Below are positions 39,645 through 47,101 of a stretch of DNA of 64,000 nt, in pieces. This stretch comes from JACDAN01 sp035707105. Lineage in GTDB: Bacteria; Actinomycetota; Thermoleophilia; Gaiellales; Gaiellaceae. Below the pieces are notes generated by a model that saw only the letters and a program-made list of their open reading frames with translations, was not told the DNA's origin and searched no databases. The stretch covers positions 46,154 to 110,153 of the forward strand of contig DASSUI010000029.1 of NCBI GenBank assembly GCA_035707105.1, written 5' to 3'. Every line of letters starts with the position of its first letter. Within the stretch, counting starts at the first letter, position 1. The position numbers were made by a program, and so were the translations under genes.

Positions 39645-39980
39645 GTGGCTTACGACGAGGAGCTCGCCGGTCGGATACGAGAGCTGGTAGGCGACGAGCC
39701 CGGCCTGGAGGAGAAGCAGATGTTCGGCGGGCTCGCCTTCCTGATCGGCGGCAACATGGCCGTGGCGGCGAGCGGCCAGGGCGGCATCCTCGTCCGCGTC
39801 GACCCGGCGGAGTCGGACACGCTCGTCTCGACGACGAACGCCACCCTCATGGAGATGCGCGGCCGGCAGATGCAGGGGTGGCTTCGTGTCGACTCCGATG
39901 ACCTCCGCAGCAAGCGCGAGCTCGCCAAGTGGGTCCGCCTCGGCACGGCGTACGCCCGCTCCCTGCCCGCGAAGCGCTAG
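39645..39980 (+). CDS. TfoX N-terminal domain protein
   Basis: The 111-residue protein starts at GTG 39645 and contains LEEKQMFGGLAFLIGGNMAVAAS, the core of the TfoX N-terminal domain, followed by ILVRVDPAESDTL and a C-terminal YARSLPAKR. In Haemophilus TfoX regulates competence, but isolated actinobacterial copies have no established role. It is 40 bases upstream of the AidB-like gene on the same strand. Confidence 0.85.
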   Translation: MAYDEELAGRIRELVGDEPGLEEKQMFGGLAFLIGGNMAVAASGQGGILVRVDPAESDTLVSTTNATLMEMRGRQMQGWLRVDSDDLRSKRELAKWVRLGTAYARSLPAKR

Positions 39981-40020
39981 CCGAGGTCGCGCCGCTCGGC
40001 GTCTCCGCGACAATCGCCCC

Positions 40021-41571
40021 GTGGACGCGAATCAGCCGCCGCCCCTCGAGGACTACAACCTCTTCACGGAGGACACGACGCTCGTCGAGGCCGTCCGGCG
40101 CGAGGGCGGCGCGTACGCGGAGGCGCGGCTCGAGAAGCTCGGCGGAGAGCTCGGTGGGGACGCGCTCGAGTGGGGGCGGCTCGCGAACGAGAACCCGCCC
40201 AGGCTGCGCACCCACGACCGCTTCGGCGAGCGCATCGACGAGGTCGAGTTCCACCCGGCGTGGCACGCGCTCGTACAGCTCGGAGTTGCGGCAGGCGTCC
40301 ATGCGCTTCCCTGGCGAGAACCGCAGCCCGGCGCGCACGTCGCCCGCGCGGCGATGTTCGTGCTCGTCGGCCAGGTCGAAGCCGGCGTCTGCTGTCCGCT
40401 CTCGATGACCCATGCGGCGGTTCCGGCGCTGCGCCGCGAGCCCGAGCTGGCCGAGGAGTGGGAGCCGCGGCTCTCGTCCCTCGAATACGAGCCGCTGCTC
40501 CGGCAGGAGAAACGAAGCGCACTCGCCGGGATGGCGTTGACCGAGCGGCAGGGCGGCTCGGACGTCCGTGCGAGCACGATGGTCGCGAAGCGGCTCTCGG
40601 GCGGCGAGGCCGAGCTCCACGGCGAGAAGTGGTTCTGTTCGGCGCCGATGTGCGACGCGTTCCTCGTTCTCGCGCAGGCGCCGGACGGGCTGTCCTGCTA
40701 CCTCGTCCCGCGGCTCCTGCCCGGCGGCACGCGCAACCGCTTCCACATCCAGCGGCTCAAGGACAAGCTCGGCAACCGCTCGAACGCGTCCGCCGAGATC
40801 GAGCTTGCGGGCGCCTGGGGCCGCCTCGTGGGCGAGGAGGGACGCGGCGTTCCGACGATCGCGGAGATGATCAACCACACGCGGCTGGACTGCCTGCTCG
40901 GCTCGGCCGCCCTGATGCGCCGGGCGGTCGCCGAGGCGACCCACCACGCCGCGCACCGCTCGGCGTTCGGGAAGCTGCTCGCAGACCAGCCGCTGATGCA
41001 GAACGTGCTCGCCGACCTGTGCCTGGAGGCGGAGGCGGCCACCGCGACGGCGCTTCGGATCGCGCGCTCGTACGACGATGACGACGCCGCGTTCCGCCGG
41101 CTGGCGACCGCGGTCGGCAAGTACTGGCTCTGCAAGGTCGCGCCCGGGGTGGTCGGTGAGGCGCTCGAGTGCATCGGCGGCAACGGCTACGTCGAGGAGT
41201 CGGTCCTGCCCCGGCTCTACCGCGAGGCTCCCCTCAACTCGATCTGGGAAGGATCCGGCAACGTCAACGCCCTCGACGTCCTGCGCGTGCTCCGGAAGGA
41301 GCCCGACGCGCTGGAGCGGTTCCTGGCCGAGCTGGAGCCGGAGTTCCGGCCGGAGGTCGCGGACGCGGACGAGTTCGGCGCCCGCCGCCTCGTCGAGTCG
41401 TTGGCGCTCGCGCTCCAGGCGTCGCTGCTCATTCGGCACGCGCCGCCGGAGGTCGCGGACGCCTTCGTGGCGACGCGCCTGCGCGCCGACCGCGGCCGCG
41501 CATATGGAACGCTTCCCGCCGGCGTCGATGCGACGGCGATTCTCGAGCGCCACCGGCCCCGCCTCCCGTAG
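40021..41571 (+). CDS. aidB: acyl-CoA dehydrogenase, AidB-like
   Basis: The 516-residue protein starts at GTG 40021. It has an AidB-type N-terminal extension (PPLEDYNLFTEDTTLVEAVR), then GMALTERQGGSDVRAST and HGEKWFCSAPMCDAFLVLAQ, the FAD-binding middle domain, and IGGNGYVEESVLPRLYREAP LNSIWEGSGNV in the C-terminal helical domain (given in two parts). In Escherichia coli AidB is induced by alkylating agents and binds DNA. Together with the ATL protein at 19.4 kb this may reflect alkylation tolerance, although they are not linked. It converges with the ECF41 sigma gene. Confidence 0.9.
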   Translation: MDANQPPPLEDYNLFTEDTTLVEAVRREGGAYAEARLEKLGGELGGDALEWGRLANENPPRLRTHDRFGERIDEVEFHPAWHALVQLGVAAGVHALPWREPQPGAHVARAAMFVLVGQVEAGVCCPLSMTHAAVPALRREPELAEEWEPRLSSLEYEPLLRQEKRSALAGMALTERQGGSDVRASTMVAKRLSGGEAELHGEKWFCSAPMCDAFLVLAQAPDGLSCYLVPRLLPGGTRNRFHIQRLKDKLGNRSNASAEIELAGAWGRLVGEEGRGVPTIAEMINHTRLDCLLGSAALMRRAVAEATHHAAHRSAFGKLLADQPLMQNVLADLCLEAEAATATALRIARSYDDDDAAFRRLATAVGKYWLCKVAPGVVGEALECIGGNGYVEESVLPRLYREAPLNSIWEGSGNVNALDVLRVLRKEPDALERFLAELEPEFRPEVADADEFGARRLVESLALALQASLLIRHAPPEVADAFVATRLRADRGRAYGTLPAGVDATAILERHRPRLP

Positions 41572-41578
41572 CCCGGGG

Positions 41579-42478
41579 TCAGCCGCGCCGCCGCGGCCGG
41601 TCCTCGGCGAGCACGAGGTCGAGCGAGCGGATCCGCTCAGGATCGGCGATGAGGTCGATGGCCGTGATCCTCTCCTCGCTCGTGGTGAACCTCCAGACGA
41701 CTCGGAGCCGGCCGCCCGGCGTCCAGGCCGCCGCCGCGACGCCGTTCAGCAGCGCCCTCCTCGCCCCCCGCGCGTAGCGCGCAAACTCCAGGACGCGGTC
41801 GGCGCCGCGGGTCTCCTTCGCCGCACCGAGCTCGACGGCGCGCTCGTCGGCGCGGAGGACGACATCCGGGTCGAGGACGGCGAGCAGCGCGTCGAAGTCA
41901 CCGTTTCGGGCTGCGGCGAGGAACGCGTCGACGAGCGCTGCCTGCCGAAGCCGATCCGCCTCCCGCGTGGCGTTCGCGTCCTGCTGCCGCACCCGTGCAC
42001 GGGCGCGGCTCGCGAGCTGGCGCGTCGCCGGCGCGCTGCGGTCGACGATCGGGGCAATCCGGTCGAAGGGGATGCCGAAGACGTCGTGCAGGACGAACGC
42101 GACTCGCTCGGCAGGCGTGAGCGTCTCGAGGACGACGAGCAGCGCGAGCCCGACGGATTCGGCGAGGAGCGCCTCGTGCTCGGGGTCGGTCTCGCGGGGT
42201 TCGGCGACGGGTTCCGGCAGGTCCGCGTCGGCGGCCGGCTGCGGCCGTGACCGCCGGGCCTGGAGCATGTTCAGGCACACCCGAGAGACGACCGTCGTGA
42301 GCCAGCTGCCGAGGTTGTCGACGTCGCTCGTATCCGAGCGGCTGAAGCGCAGCCAGGCCTCCTGGACGGCGTCGTCGGCGTCGCTCGGGGAGCCGAGGAT
42401 CCGGTATGCGATCGCCCGCAGCCGGGTGCGGTGCTCCTCGAAGCGCTCGGCCGGCCAGTCGCGTTCCTCGGTCGTCAC
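41579..42478 (-). CDS. ECF sigma factor, ECF41 (SigJ-like), with SnoaL-like extension
   Basis: The 299-residue protein starts at GTG 42478 behind GAAGGAGA. Region 2 is at about residues 10-75 (RLRAIAYRILGSPSDADDAV, LGSWLTTVVSRVCLNML), region 4 at about 115-170 (LTPAERVAFVLHDVFGIPFD), and the rest is a SnoaL/NTF2-like domain (ALVDAFLAAARNGDFDALLAVLDPDVVL). ECF41 factors use this extension in place of an anti-sigma factor and usually sit beside an oxidoreductase, epimerase or carboxymuconolactone decarboxylase gene. Here the divergent SDR gene is that partner. A TGTCACA-N16-GGTC element lies 32 bases upstream. Confidence 0.9.
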   Translation of the reverse strand: MTTEERDWPAERFEEHRTRLRAIAYRILGSPSDADDAVQEAWLRFSRSDTSDVDNLGSWLTTVVSRVCLNMLQARRSRPQPAADADLPEPVAEPRETDPEHEALLAESVGLALLVVLETLTPAERVAFVLHDVFGIPFDRIAPIVDRSAPATRQLASRARARVRQQDANATREADRLRQAALVDAFLAAARNGDFDALLAVLDPDVVLRADERAVELGAAKETRGADRVLEFARYARGARRALLNGVAAAAWTPGGRLRVVWRFTTSEERITAIDLIADPERIRSLDLVLAEDRPRRRG

Positions 42479-42497
42479 ACTTTCTCCTTCCCGCCGG

Positions 42498-42536
42498 TCA
42501 TACGGATGACCGTCCGAATCCATCCGATGTGACAGA
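42498..42536. promoter_or_regulatory. divergent control region of ECF41/SDR pair
   Basis: On the minus strand TGTCACA (42536-42530) is followed after 16 bases by GGTC (42513-42510), close to the TGTCACA...CGTC promoters reported for ECF41 factors. The palindrome GGTCAT-ACGG-ATGACC (42498-42513) overlaps the -10. The control region serves the sigma gene start at 42478 and perhaps the SDR gene at 42551. Confidence 0.5.
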
Positions 42537-42550
42537 AGGGAGAAACCACC

Positions 42551-43399
42551 ATGGAGACAACGACGTTGGTCACCGGCGGCACGGGGACGCTCGGGCGTCT
42601 CGTCGTCCCGCGGCTCCGCGACGCCGGCCACACCGTACGCGTGCTGAGCAGGAGTAGCCGGAAGGCTGCGGAGGGCACCGAGCTCGTGACCGGCGACCTG
42701 GACACCGGTGAGGGGATCGGGGCCGCGGTCGACGGTGCGGAGGTCGTGGTGCACCTCGCCGGAAGCGCCAAGGGCGACGAGGTCAAGGCCGAGAACCTGG
42801 TTCGGGCTGCCTCCCGGGCCGGGACGGTGCGGCACCTCGTGCACATCTCGGTCGTCGGAGCGGACCGAGTCCCGGTCGTGAGCGGCGTCGACCGCACGAT
42901 GTTCGGTTACTTCGCGTCCAAGCTCGGCGCCGAGCGCTTGGTGGCGGACTCCGGCCTGCCGTTGACGATACTCCGCGCCACGCAGTTCCACGACCTCGTG
43001 CTGAAGACCGTGCAGGGGATGGCCAAGCTGCCGGTGATCCCCGTACCGTCGGGGTTCCGGTTCCAGCCCGTGGACACCGACGAGGTCGCGGCCCGGCTGG
43101 TGGAGCTCGCGCTCGCGTCCCCGGCCGGCCTGGTGCCCGACCTCGCCGGGCCGCGGATCCACACGATGGCCGAGCTCGTCCGCGGCTACCTGCGGGCCCG
43201 TGGCAAGCGCCGGCTGCTCGTGCCGGTCCGGCTCCCGGGCAAGGCCGCACGCGCGTTCCGCGCTGGGGCGAATCTCGCTCCCGACCGGGCGGTTGGTCGC
43301 CGAACGTGGGAGGAGTTCCTGGCCGAGCGGCTGACCCCGCCGAACCCCGGCTCGCCGGCGGGCGCCAGAGCCTCGGGTACCGTCGGCACCACACGGTGA
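42551..43399 (+). CDS. atypical SDR / NmrA-like NAD(P)-binding oxidoreductase
   Basis: The 282-residue protein begins METTTLVTGGTGTLGRLVVP, with the TGGTGxLG dinucleotide motif of atypical short-chain dehydrogenases, then VVVHLAGSAKGDE and SVVGADRVPVVSGVDRTMFGY (last two given to residue 20), and a YFASKLGAERLV segment with the Tyr-x3-Lys pair as Y..SK. It likely binds NADPH. Members of this group accompany ECF41 sigma genes and are their main targets, which fits the divergent arrangement. Substrate unknown. The start follows AGAAGGGAG. Confidence 0.85.
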   Translation: METTTLVTGGTGTLGRLVVPRLRDAGHTVRVLSRSSRKAAEGTELVTGDLDTGEGIGAAVDGAEVVVHLAGSAKGDEVKAENLVRAASRAGTVRHLVHISVVGADRVPVVSGVDRTMFGYFASKLGAERLVADSGLPLTILRATQFHDLVLKTVQGMAKLPVIPVPSGFRFQPVDTDEVAARLVELALASPAGLVPDLAGPRIHTMAELVRGYLRARGKRRLLVPVRLPGKAARAFRAGANLAPDRAVGRRTWEEFLAERLTPPNPGSPAGARASGTVGTTR

Positions 43400-43524
43400 T
43401 CGGCCCGTCCTCGGCCGCAACCGGTAATCGAACGGTCCCTCGTCCACTCAGCGCGGCCGGCCGACGCGGCTCCTGCTACGGTATTGGTCAGGTTAGAGCG
43501 AGTTCGGTTTGCGTTTTCGGCGCC

Positions 43525-43554
43525 TTCCTCACCCGTTCGTGACGTTGTGAGGGA
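43525..43554 (+). promoter_or_regulatory. leader hairpin touching the cold-shock ribosome site
   Basis: TTCCTCAC (43525-43532) can pair with GTGAGGGA (43547-43554) with one G-U pair. The right arm includes the first bases of the GGGAGG ribosome site of the cold-shock gene, which is followed by a T-rich run before ATG. The 165-base gap from 43400 holds no gene. Confidence 0.45.
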
Positions 43555-43565
43555 GGTGTTTTTTC

Positions 43566-43772
43566 ATGGCAAACGGAACCGTCAAGTGGTTCAACGACAG
43601 CAAGGGCTACGGCTTCATCACTCCCGATGAAGGCTCGAAGGACCTGTTCGTGCACCACAGCAGCATCGCCGGCGAGGGCTTCAAGTCGCTCGCCGAGGGC
43701 GCCCGGGTCTCGTTCGAGGAGCGCGAGGGCTCGAAGGGTCCCGAGGCGACGAACGTGGCTCCGGTCGCGTAG
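43566..43772 (+). CDS. cold-shock protein (CspA family)
   Basis: The 68-residue protein is a complete cold-shock domain with NGTVKWFNDSKGYGFITPD (RNP1 as KGYGFI) and KDLFVHHSSI (RNP2 as LFVHH). It binds single-stranded RNA and melts secondary structure. It is the first of three small genes, followed by translation initiation factor IF-1 and a degenerate cold-shock-like protein. The leader can form a hairpin at the ribosome site, which might give temperature dependence. Confidence 0.95.
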   Translation: MANGTVKWFNDSKGYGFITPDEGSKDLFVHHSSIAGEGFKSLAEGARVSFEEREGSKGPEATNVAPVA

Positions 43773-43834
43773 CTCGTGCGTGCGGGCCGCGGCCGTGCGG
43801 CCGCGGCCTCACCCGTCTAGTGAACGGAGCGACG

Positions 43835-44056
43835 ATGAGCGAAAAGGGTGAGAAGGTCGAGTTGGACGGCGAGGTCACCGAGGCGCTGCGCGGGCGGATG
43901 TTCCGCATCCGGCTCGACAACGGCCACGAGACGCTCGGCTACCTCGGCGGACGGATGAAGCGGTACCGGATCCGCGTGATGCTCGGCGACCGCGTGCGGA
44001 TCGAGCTTTCCCCGTACGACCTGAACCGCGGCCGGATCGTGTATCGGCATGCTTGA
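43835..44056 (+). CDS. infA: translation initiation factor IF-1
   Basis: The 73-residue protein has the S1-like OB fold of IF-1: VELDGEVTEALRGRMFRIRL, DNGHETLGYLGGRMKRYRI, LGDRVRIELSPYDLNRGRI and VYRH. IF-1 sits in the ribosomal A site during initiation. ATG 43835 is chosen over GTG 43820. The usual actinobacterial infA is beside rpmJ and rpsM; none of those genes is here, so this may be a second copy. The cold-shock gene precedes it by 62 bases, and the next gene overlaps its end by 8 bases. Confidence 0.9.
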   Translation: MSEKGEKVELDGEVTEALRGRMFRIRLDNGHETLGYLGGRMKRYRIRVMLGDRVRIELSPYDLNRGRIVYRHA

Positions 44057-44303
44057 CGGGCTTCCGGTTCGTGTGCGCGGGACGATGCTCTGGTTCAACG
44101 AGGAGAAGGACTTCGGCGCGCTGCAGACGGACGACGGCGAGCGGATCGAGGTCCCGGGCACCGCGTTCGCGGCCGGCGAGAAGCCGGTCGGACGCTGTGC
44201 CGGCAGGGTGATCGAGTTCGAGGCGGTCGCGGGCGCCGTGGCGGGGGTCGCGTTCGTCCCGGAGCCGAACCCGCGAAGAGCCCGGCCGCGGAACCGCCGC
44301 TAG
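44049..44303 (+). CDS. degenerate cold-shock-domain protein
   Basis: The 84-residue protein has VRVRGTMLWFNEEKDFGALQ followed by TDDGERIEVPGTAF, which lines up with a cold-shock domain (GTVKWFN..KGFGFI) but has lost the aromatic RNA-binding residues of RNP1 (KDFGAL) and RNP2. The tail is basic (RRARPRNRR). Its ATG overlaps the end of infA, so it is translated with IF-1. It may be an RNA-binding modifier of initiation; this is inference. The three-gene order Csp, IF-1, degenerate Csp is unusual. Confidence 0.75.
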   Translation: MLDGLPVRVRGTMLWFNEEKDFGALQTDDGERIEVPGTAFAAGEKPVGRCAGRVIEFEAVAGAVAGVAFVPEPNPRRARPRNRR

Positions 44304-44318
44304 ACGGCGAGCGCCGTC
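44303..44318 (+). terminator. short hairpin after the cold-shock/IF-1 operon
   Basis: GACGGC (44303-44308) pairs with GCCGTC (44313-44318) around GAGC, starting at the stop codon. It is a weak terminator candidate. Confidence 0.35.
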
Positions 44319-44397
44319 GGGCGGCCCTCGCGTTGCACCCACTCCGGTCGGCGCGAACCAACCCGCGCAGCACGAGCCGAGCTGCAACGCTTGCTCC

Positions 44398-45072
44398 ATG
44401 GCCACGTTCGTGCTGATCCACGGGGCCGGCGACGTCGGCTGGTACTGGCATCTGGCCGGCGCCGACCTGCAGGCGCGAGGCCACGAGGTCGTGGCGCCGG
44501 ACCTTCCCTGCGACGACGACTCGGCCGGACTCTCGGAGTACGCCGACGCCGTCGTCGACGCGATCGGCGACCGCTCGGAGCTCGTCGTCGTCGCGCAGTC
44601 CTTCGGCGCCTTCACCGCGCCGCTCGTCTGCGAGCGTACCCCCGTCGAGCTGCTCGCGCTCGTCGCCGCGCTGGTTCCCGCGCCCGGCGAGACGGCGCAG
44701 GAGTGGTGGACGAACACCGGATACGAGCCGGTGCAAGGCGACTGGTCCGGCGACGAGCGCGCCGTCTTCTACCACGACGTTCCCCCGGCGCTGGCGACGG
44801 AGGCGCTGGCGCGCGGACGCGCGCAGTCGGACACGCCCGCGAGGGAGCCGTGGCCGCTCGAGGCGTGGCCCGCAGTGCCGACGCGGTTCTTGCTGTGTCG
44901 CGACGACCGCCTCCTTCCGGCCGACTTCCTGCGCCGCGTCGTACGAGAGCGTCTCGGCATCGAGCCTGACGAGATCGACGGAGGGCACTGCATCGCGCTC
45001 AGCCGCCCGGCGGAGCTGGCGGAGCGTCTGCACGGCTACTACGCCTCGCAGCCGGCGCGCCGGGAGCCCTGA
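44398..45072 (+). CDS. alpha/beta hydrolase
   Basis: The 224-residue protein begins MATFVLIHGAGDVGWYWHLA, with the oxyanion HGAG motif. The nucleophile elbow is AQSFGAF (Ser in A-x-S-x-G rather than G-x-S-x-G), the acid lies in LLCRDDRLLP, and the base histidine in DGGHCIALSRP. This catalytic triad fits small esterase or hydroxynitrile-lyase-like hydrolases (MKS/salicylate-binding protein type). Substrate unknown. It stands alone before the YCII-ECF42 operon. Confidence 0.85.
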   Translation: MATFVLIHGAGDVGWYWHLAGADLQARGHEVVAPDLPCDDDSAGLSEYADAVVDAIGDRSELVVVAQSFGAFTAPLVCERTPVELLALVAALVPAPGETAQEWWTNTGYEPVQGDWSGDERAVFYHDVPPALATEALARGRAQSDTPAREPWPLEAWPAVPTRFLLCRDDRLLPADFLRRVVRERLGIEPDEIDGGHCIALSRPAELAERLHGYYASQPARREP

Positions 45073-45177
45073 CGCTCCCGGCGCGCGCTGCAACTTCCAG
45101 CGCCACCCTGTCCTCTGGACGCTCCTGAGCCAGCTCTGGGTTCGCTAGGCAAGGCGCGCTCGCTTCGGCCGCTGGGG

Positions 45178-45206
45178 TGTCCCCTTTCGCGGTGTACGTT
45201 CGTCGT
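45178..45206 (+). promoter_or_regulatory. ECF42-type promoter 1, TGTCCCC-N16-CGTCGT
   Basis: TGTCCCC (45178-45184), 16 bases, then CGTCGT (45201-45206). The YCII start is 33 bases downstream. Two other elements at 46771 and 47102 have the same sequence and spacing, which supports a shared sigma factor, probably the ECF42 factor encoded in this operon. Confidence 0.7.
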
Positions 45207-45238
45207 AGAGGCGGGAACCCGCTCCAGAGGAGGAGACC

Positions 45239-45583
45239 ATGAAGTACCTGCTTCAGATCTACCCGGGCCCCGCGACGGCTGAGGTCGAGCGGCTTTCTGC
45301 GCACGAGCAGGAGGCCATCCTCGGCGAGTACATGGCCATCCGGCAGTCTCCCGGCGTCATCGGCGGCGAACGGCTGCAGCCGGTCGAGACAGCGACCACC
45401 GTGCGCGTTCAGAACGGAGAAACGCTGCTCACGGACGGTCCCTTCGTCGACGCGAAGGAGCACCTCGGGGGCTATTACCTCGTCGAGGCGGGCGATCTCG
45501 ACGGGGCGCTAGAGATCGCCGCGCGGATCCCGGCCGCGCGGATGGGCGGCGCGGTCGAGGTGCGCCCGCTGGTGGAGAGGTAG
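45239..45583 (+). CDS. YCII-related DGPF-domain protein
   Basis: The 114-residue protein begins MKYLLQIYPGPATAEVERLS and contains the name-giving TLLTDGPFVDAKEHLGGYYLV segment (DGPFVDAKE) of the DGPF/YCII family. DGPF proteins are the regular partners of ECF42 sigma factors, and one follows after three bases. Their reaction is unknown; the fold is a ferredoxin-like barrel with a conserved Asp-His. It starts behind AGAGGAGGAG. Confidence 0.9.
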   Translation: MKYLLQIYPGPATAEVERLSAHEQEAILGEYMAIRQSPGVIGGERLQPVETATTVRVQNGETLLTDGPFVDAKEHLGGYYLVEAGDLDGALEIAARIPAARMGGAVEVRPLVER

Positions 45584-45585
45584 CG

Positions 45586-46749
45586 CTGCTCGAGCAGGTC
45601 TTCCGCGACGAGTGGGGCCGCGTACTCGCCAGCCTGGTCGGCTTCCTCCGCGACTTCGACCTCGCCGAGGAGTCCGCGCAGGAGGCGTTCGCAATCGCGG
45701 CCCAGCGCTGGCCCCGGGAGGGCACCCCGCCCAACCCGGGCGCTTGGCTGACGATCACCGCCCGCAATCGAGCCATCGACCGCCTGCGCCGCGACCGCGT
45801 ACTCGCAGAGAAGACACGCCTGCTCGAGGTGCCCGAGGCCGTGGAGGACGAGATGGACGAGACGACCTTTCCCGACGAGCGGCTGGAGCTGATCTTCACC
45901 TGCTGCCATCCGTCACTCGCCCTCGAGGCCCAGGTCGCCCTGACATTGCGCGCGCTCGGCGGTCTGACCACGGAGGAGATCGCGCGCGCCTTCCTCGTCC
46001 CCGAAGAGACGATGAAGCGGCGGCTCTCGCGGGCGAAGCGGAAGATCAAGGACGCCGGCATTCCGTTCAGCATTCCGGCCGACCACCTCCTGCCGGAGCG
46101 GCTCGCAGCCGTGCTCGCGGTCGTGTATCTGATCTTCAACGAGGGTTACGGCGGCCGCGGCGACCTGGCGGCGGAGGCGCTCCGGCTCGGCGCGGCGCTC
46201 GCCGAGTTGATGCCCGACGAGCCCGAGGTGCACGGCCTGCAGGCGCTGATGCTGCTCGACGACGCGCGTCGCGACGCCCGCTTCGAAGGTGGTGAGCTCG
46301 TGCTGCTCGCAGACCAGGACCGCTCGCGCTGGGACGCCGGCAAGATCGCACGCGGCCGCGATGCGCTCGCGCGCGCCTTCGCGCTGGGAGGCAGGGGCCC
46401 GTACGTCGTGCAGGCGGCGATCGCGTCGCTCCACATGGAGGAGCCGAAGGACTGGCCGCAGATCGCCGCGCTCTACGGCGAGCTCGCTCGTCTGACCGGC
46501 TCTGCGGTCGTGGAGCTGAACCGGGCGATCGCGGTGGCCGAGGCGGACGGGACGGAGGCCGGGCTCGCCCTGGTCGAGCGGCTCGACCTCGACGGCTACC
46601 AGTACTTCCACTCGACGCGAGCCGACCTGCTCCGCCGACTCGGTCGAACGGACGAGGCGCGCGCGGAGTACGAACGCGCGCTCGGGCTCGCGCACAGCGA
46701 GCCGGAACGCCGCTTCTTGCGGCGGCGCGTCGCAGAGATCCGCGGATAG
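45586..46749 (+). CDS. ECF42-type sigma factor with TPR-like extension, CTG start
   Basis: The 387-residue frame runs from CTG 45586. Region 2 is LASLVGFLRDFDLAEESAQEA ... NPGAWLTITARNRAIDRLRR (first piece to residue 20 only), region 4 is ALEAQVALTLRALGGLTTEE and EETMKRRLSRAKRKI. The C-terminal half (about residues 185-387) is the DUF6596/TPR-like helical extension (VYLIFNEGYGG, VELNRAIAVAEADGTEAGL) of ECF42 factors. The first ATG or GTG in frame is GTG 45829, which would remove most of region 2. CTG 45586 lies five bases after GGAGAGG, so it is the likely start. No anti-sigma gene is present. The frame directly follows the YCII stop. Confidence 0.85.
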   Translation: MLEQVFRDEWGRVLASLVGFLRDFDLAEESAQEAFAIAAQRWPREGTPPNPGAWLTITARNRAIDRLRRDRVLAEKTRLLEVPEAVEDEMDETTFPDERLELIFTCCHPSLALEAQVALTLRALGGLTTEEIARAFLVPEETMKRRLSRAKRKIKDAGIPFSIPADHLLPERLAAVLAVVYLIFNEGYGGRGDLAAEALRLGAALAELMPDEPEVHGLQALMLLDDARRDARFEGGELVLLADQDRSRWDAGKIARGRDALARAFALGGRGPYVVQAAIASLHMEEPKDWPQIAALYGELARLTGSAVVELNRAIAVAEADGTEAGLALVERLDLDGYQYFHSTRADLLRRLGRTDEARAEYERALGLAHSEPERRFLRRRVAEIRG

Positions 46750-46770
46750 GCGTCAGAGATCCGGGTGCGG

Positions 46771-46799
46771 TGTCCCCTCCCGCGCGTCAGCTTCGTCGT
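46771..46799 (+). promoter_or_regulatory. ECF42-type promoter 2
   Basis: TGTCCCC (46771-46777), 16 bases, then CGTCGT (46794-46799). A GTG with a good ribosome site follows 30 bases later, but the gene behind it is decayed. Confidence 0.65.
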
Positions 46800-46828
46800 G
46801 TTGACGAGACCAACCAAGGAGGACCCAC

Positions 46829-46888
46829 GTGAACGACACCACACTCGGCGCCGATCCTCCTCCGCCGCCTCTCTCGCACATTCCGTGA
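46829..46888 (+). pseudogene. 19-codon start remnant matching the MFS gene start
   Basis: GTG 46829 follows AAGGAGG and encodes MNDTTLGADPPPPPLSHIP before TGA. The first 19 bases match the start of the MFS gene at 47160 except for one base (A/G), and the whole promoter-to-start unit is repeated there. This looks like a duplicated leader whose coding region was replaced or lost. Confidence 0.5.
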
Positions 46889-46911
46889 GGGAAATCACAG
46901 GGATCGGATGA

Positions 46912-47088
46912 ACAGACATCGCACCGTGGCTCGCCCCGGTAGCGGCTACCGCCCTGGCGACGATGATGGTGCTGGCCGCGCTGACGCACGTTCGGCGCAA
47001 CGAGCCGGCCGGAATCGTCGTGGCTCTGGTGCTGGCCGGGATCGCGGTGTTCATCGCGTGGGGTCGCTTCGGCCCCCATCAGTTCTGA
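46912..47088 (+). pseudogene. C-terminal remnant of a DoxX-like membrane protein
   Basis: An open frame from just after TGA 46909 to TGA 47086 encodes IAPWLAPVAATALATMMVLA followed by ALTHVRRNEPAGIVVALVLA and GIAVFIAWGRFGPHQF. This matches the last two spans of DoxX-like proteins, where THLRR and FVAWGR segments recur. The N-terminal half, start codon and ribosome site are missing. It lies between two copies of the ECF42-type promoter, so a deletion between them is likely. Confidence 0.6.
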
Positions 47089-47101
47089 ACTTCCAGGGGT
47101 C

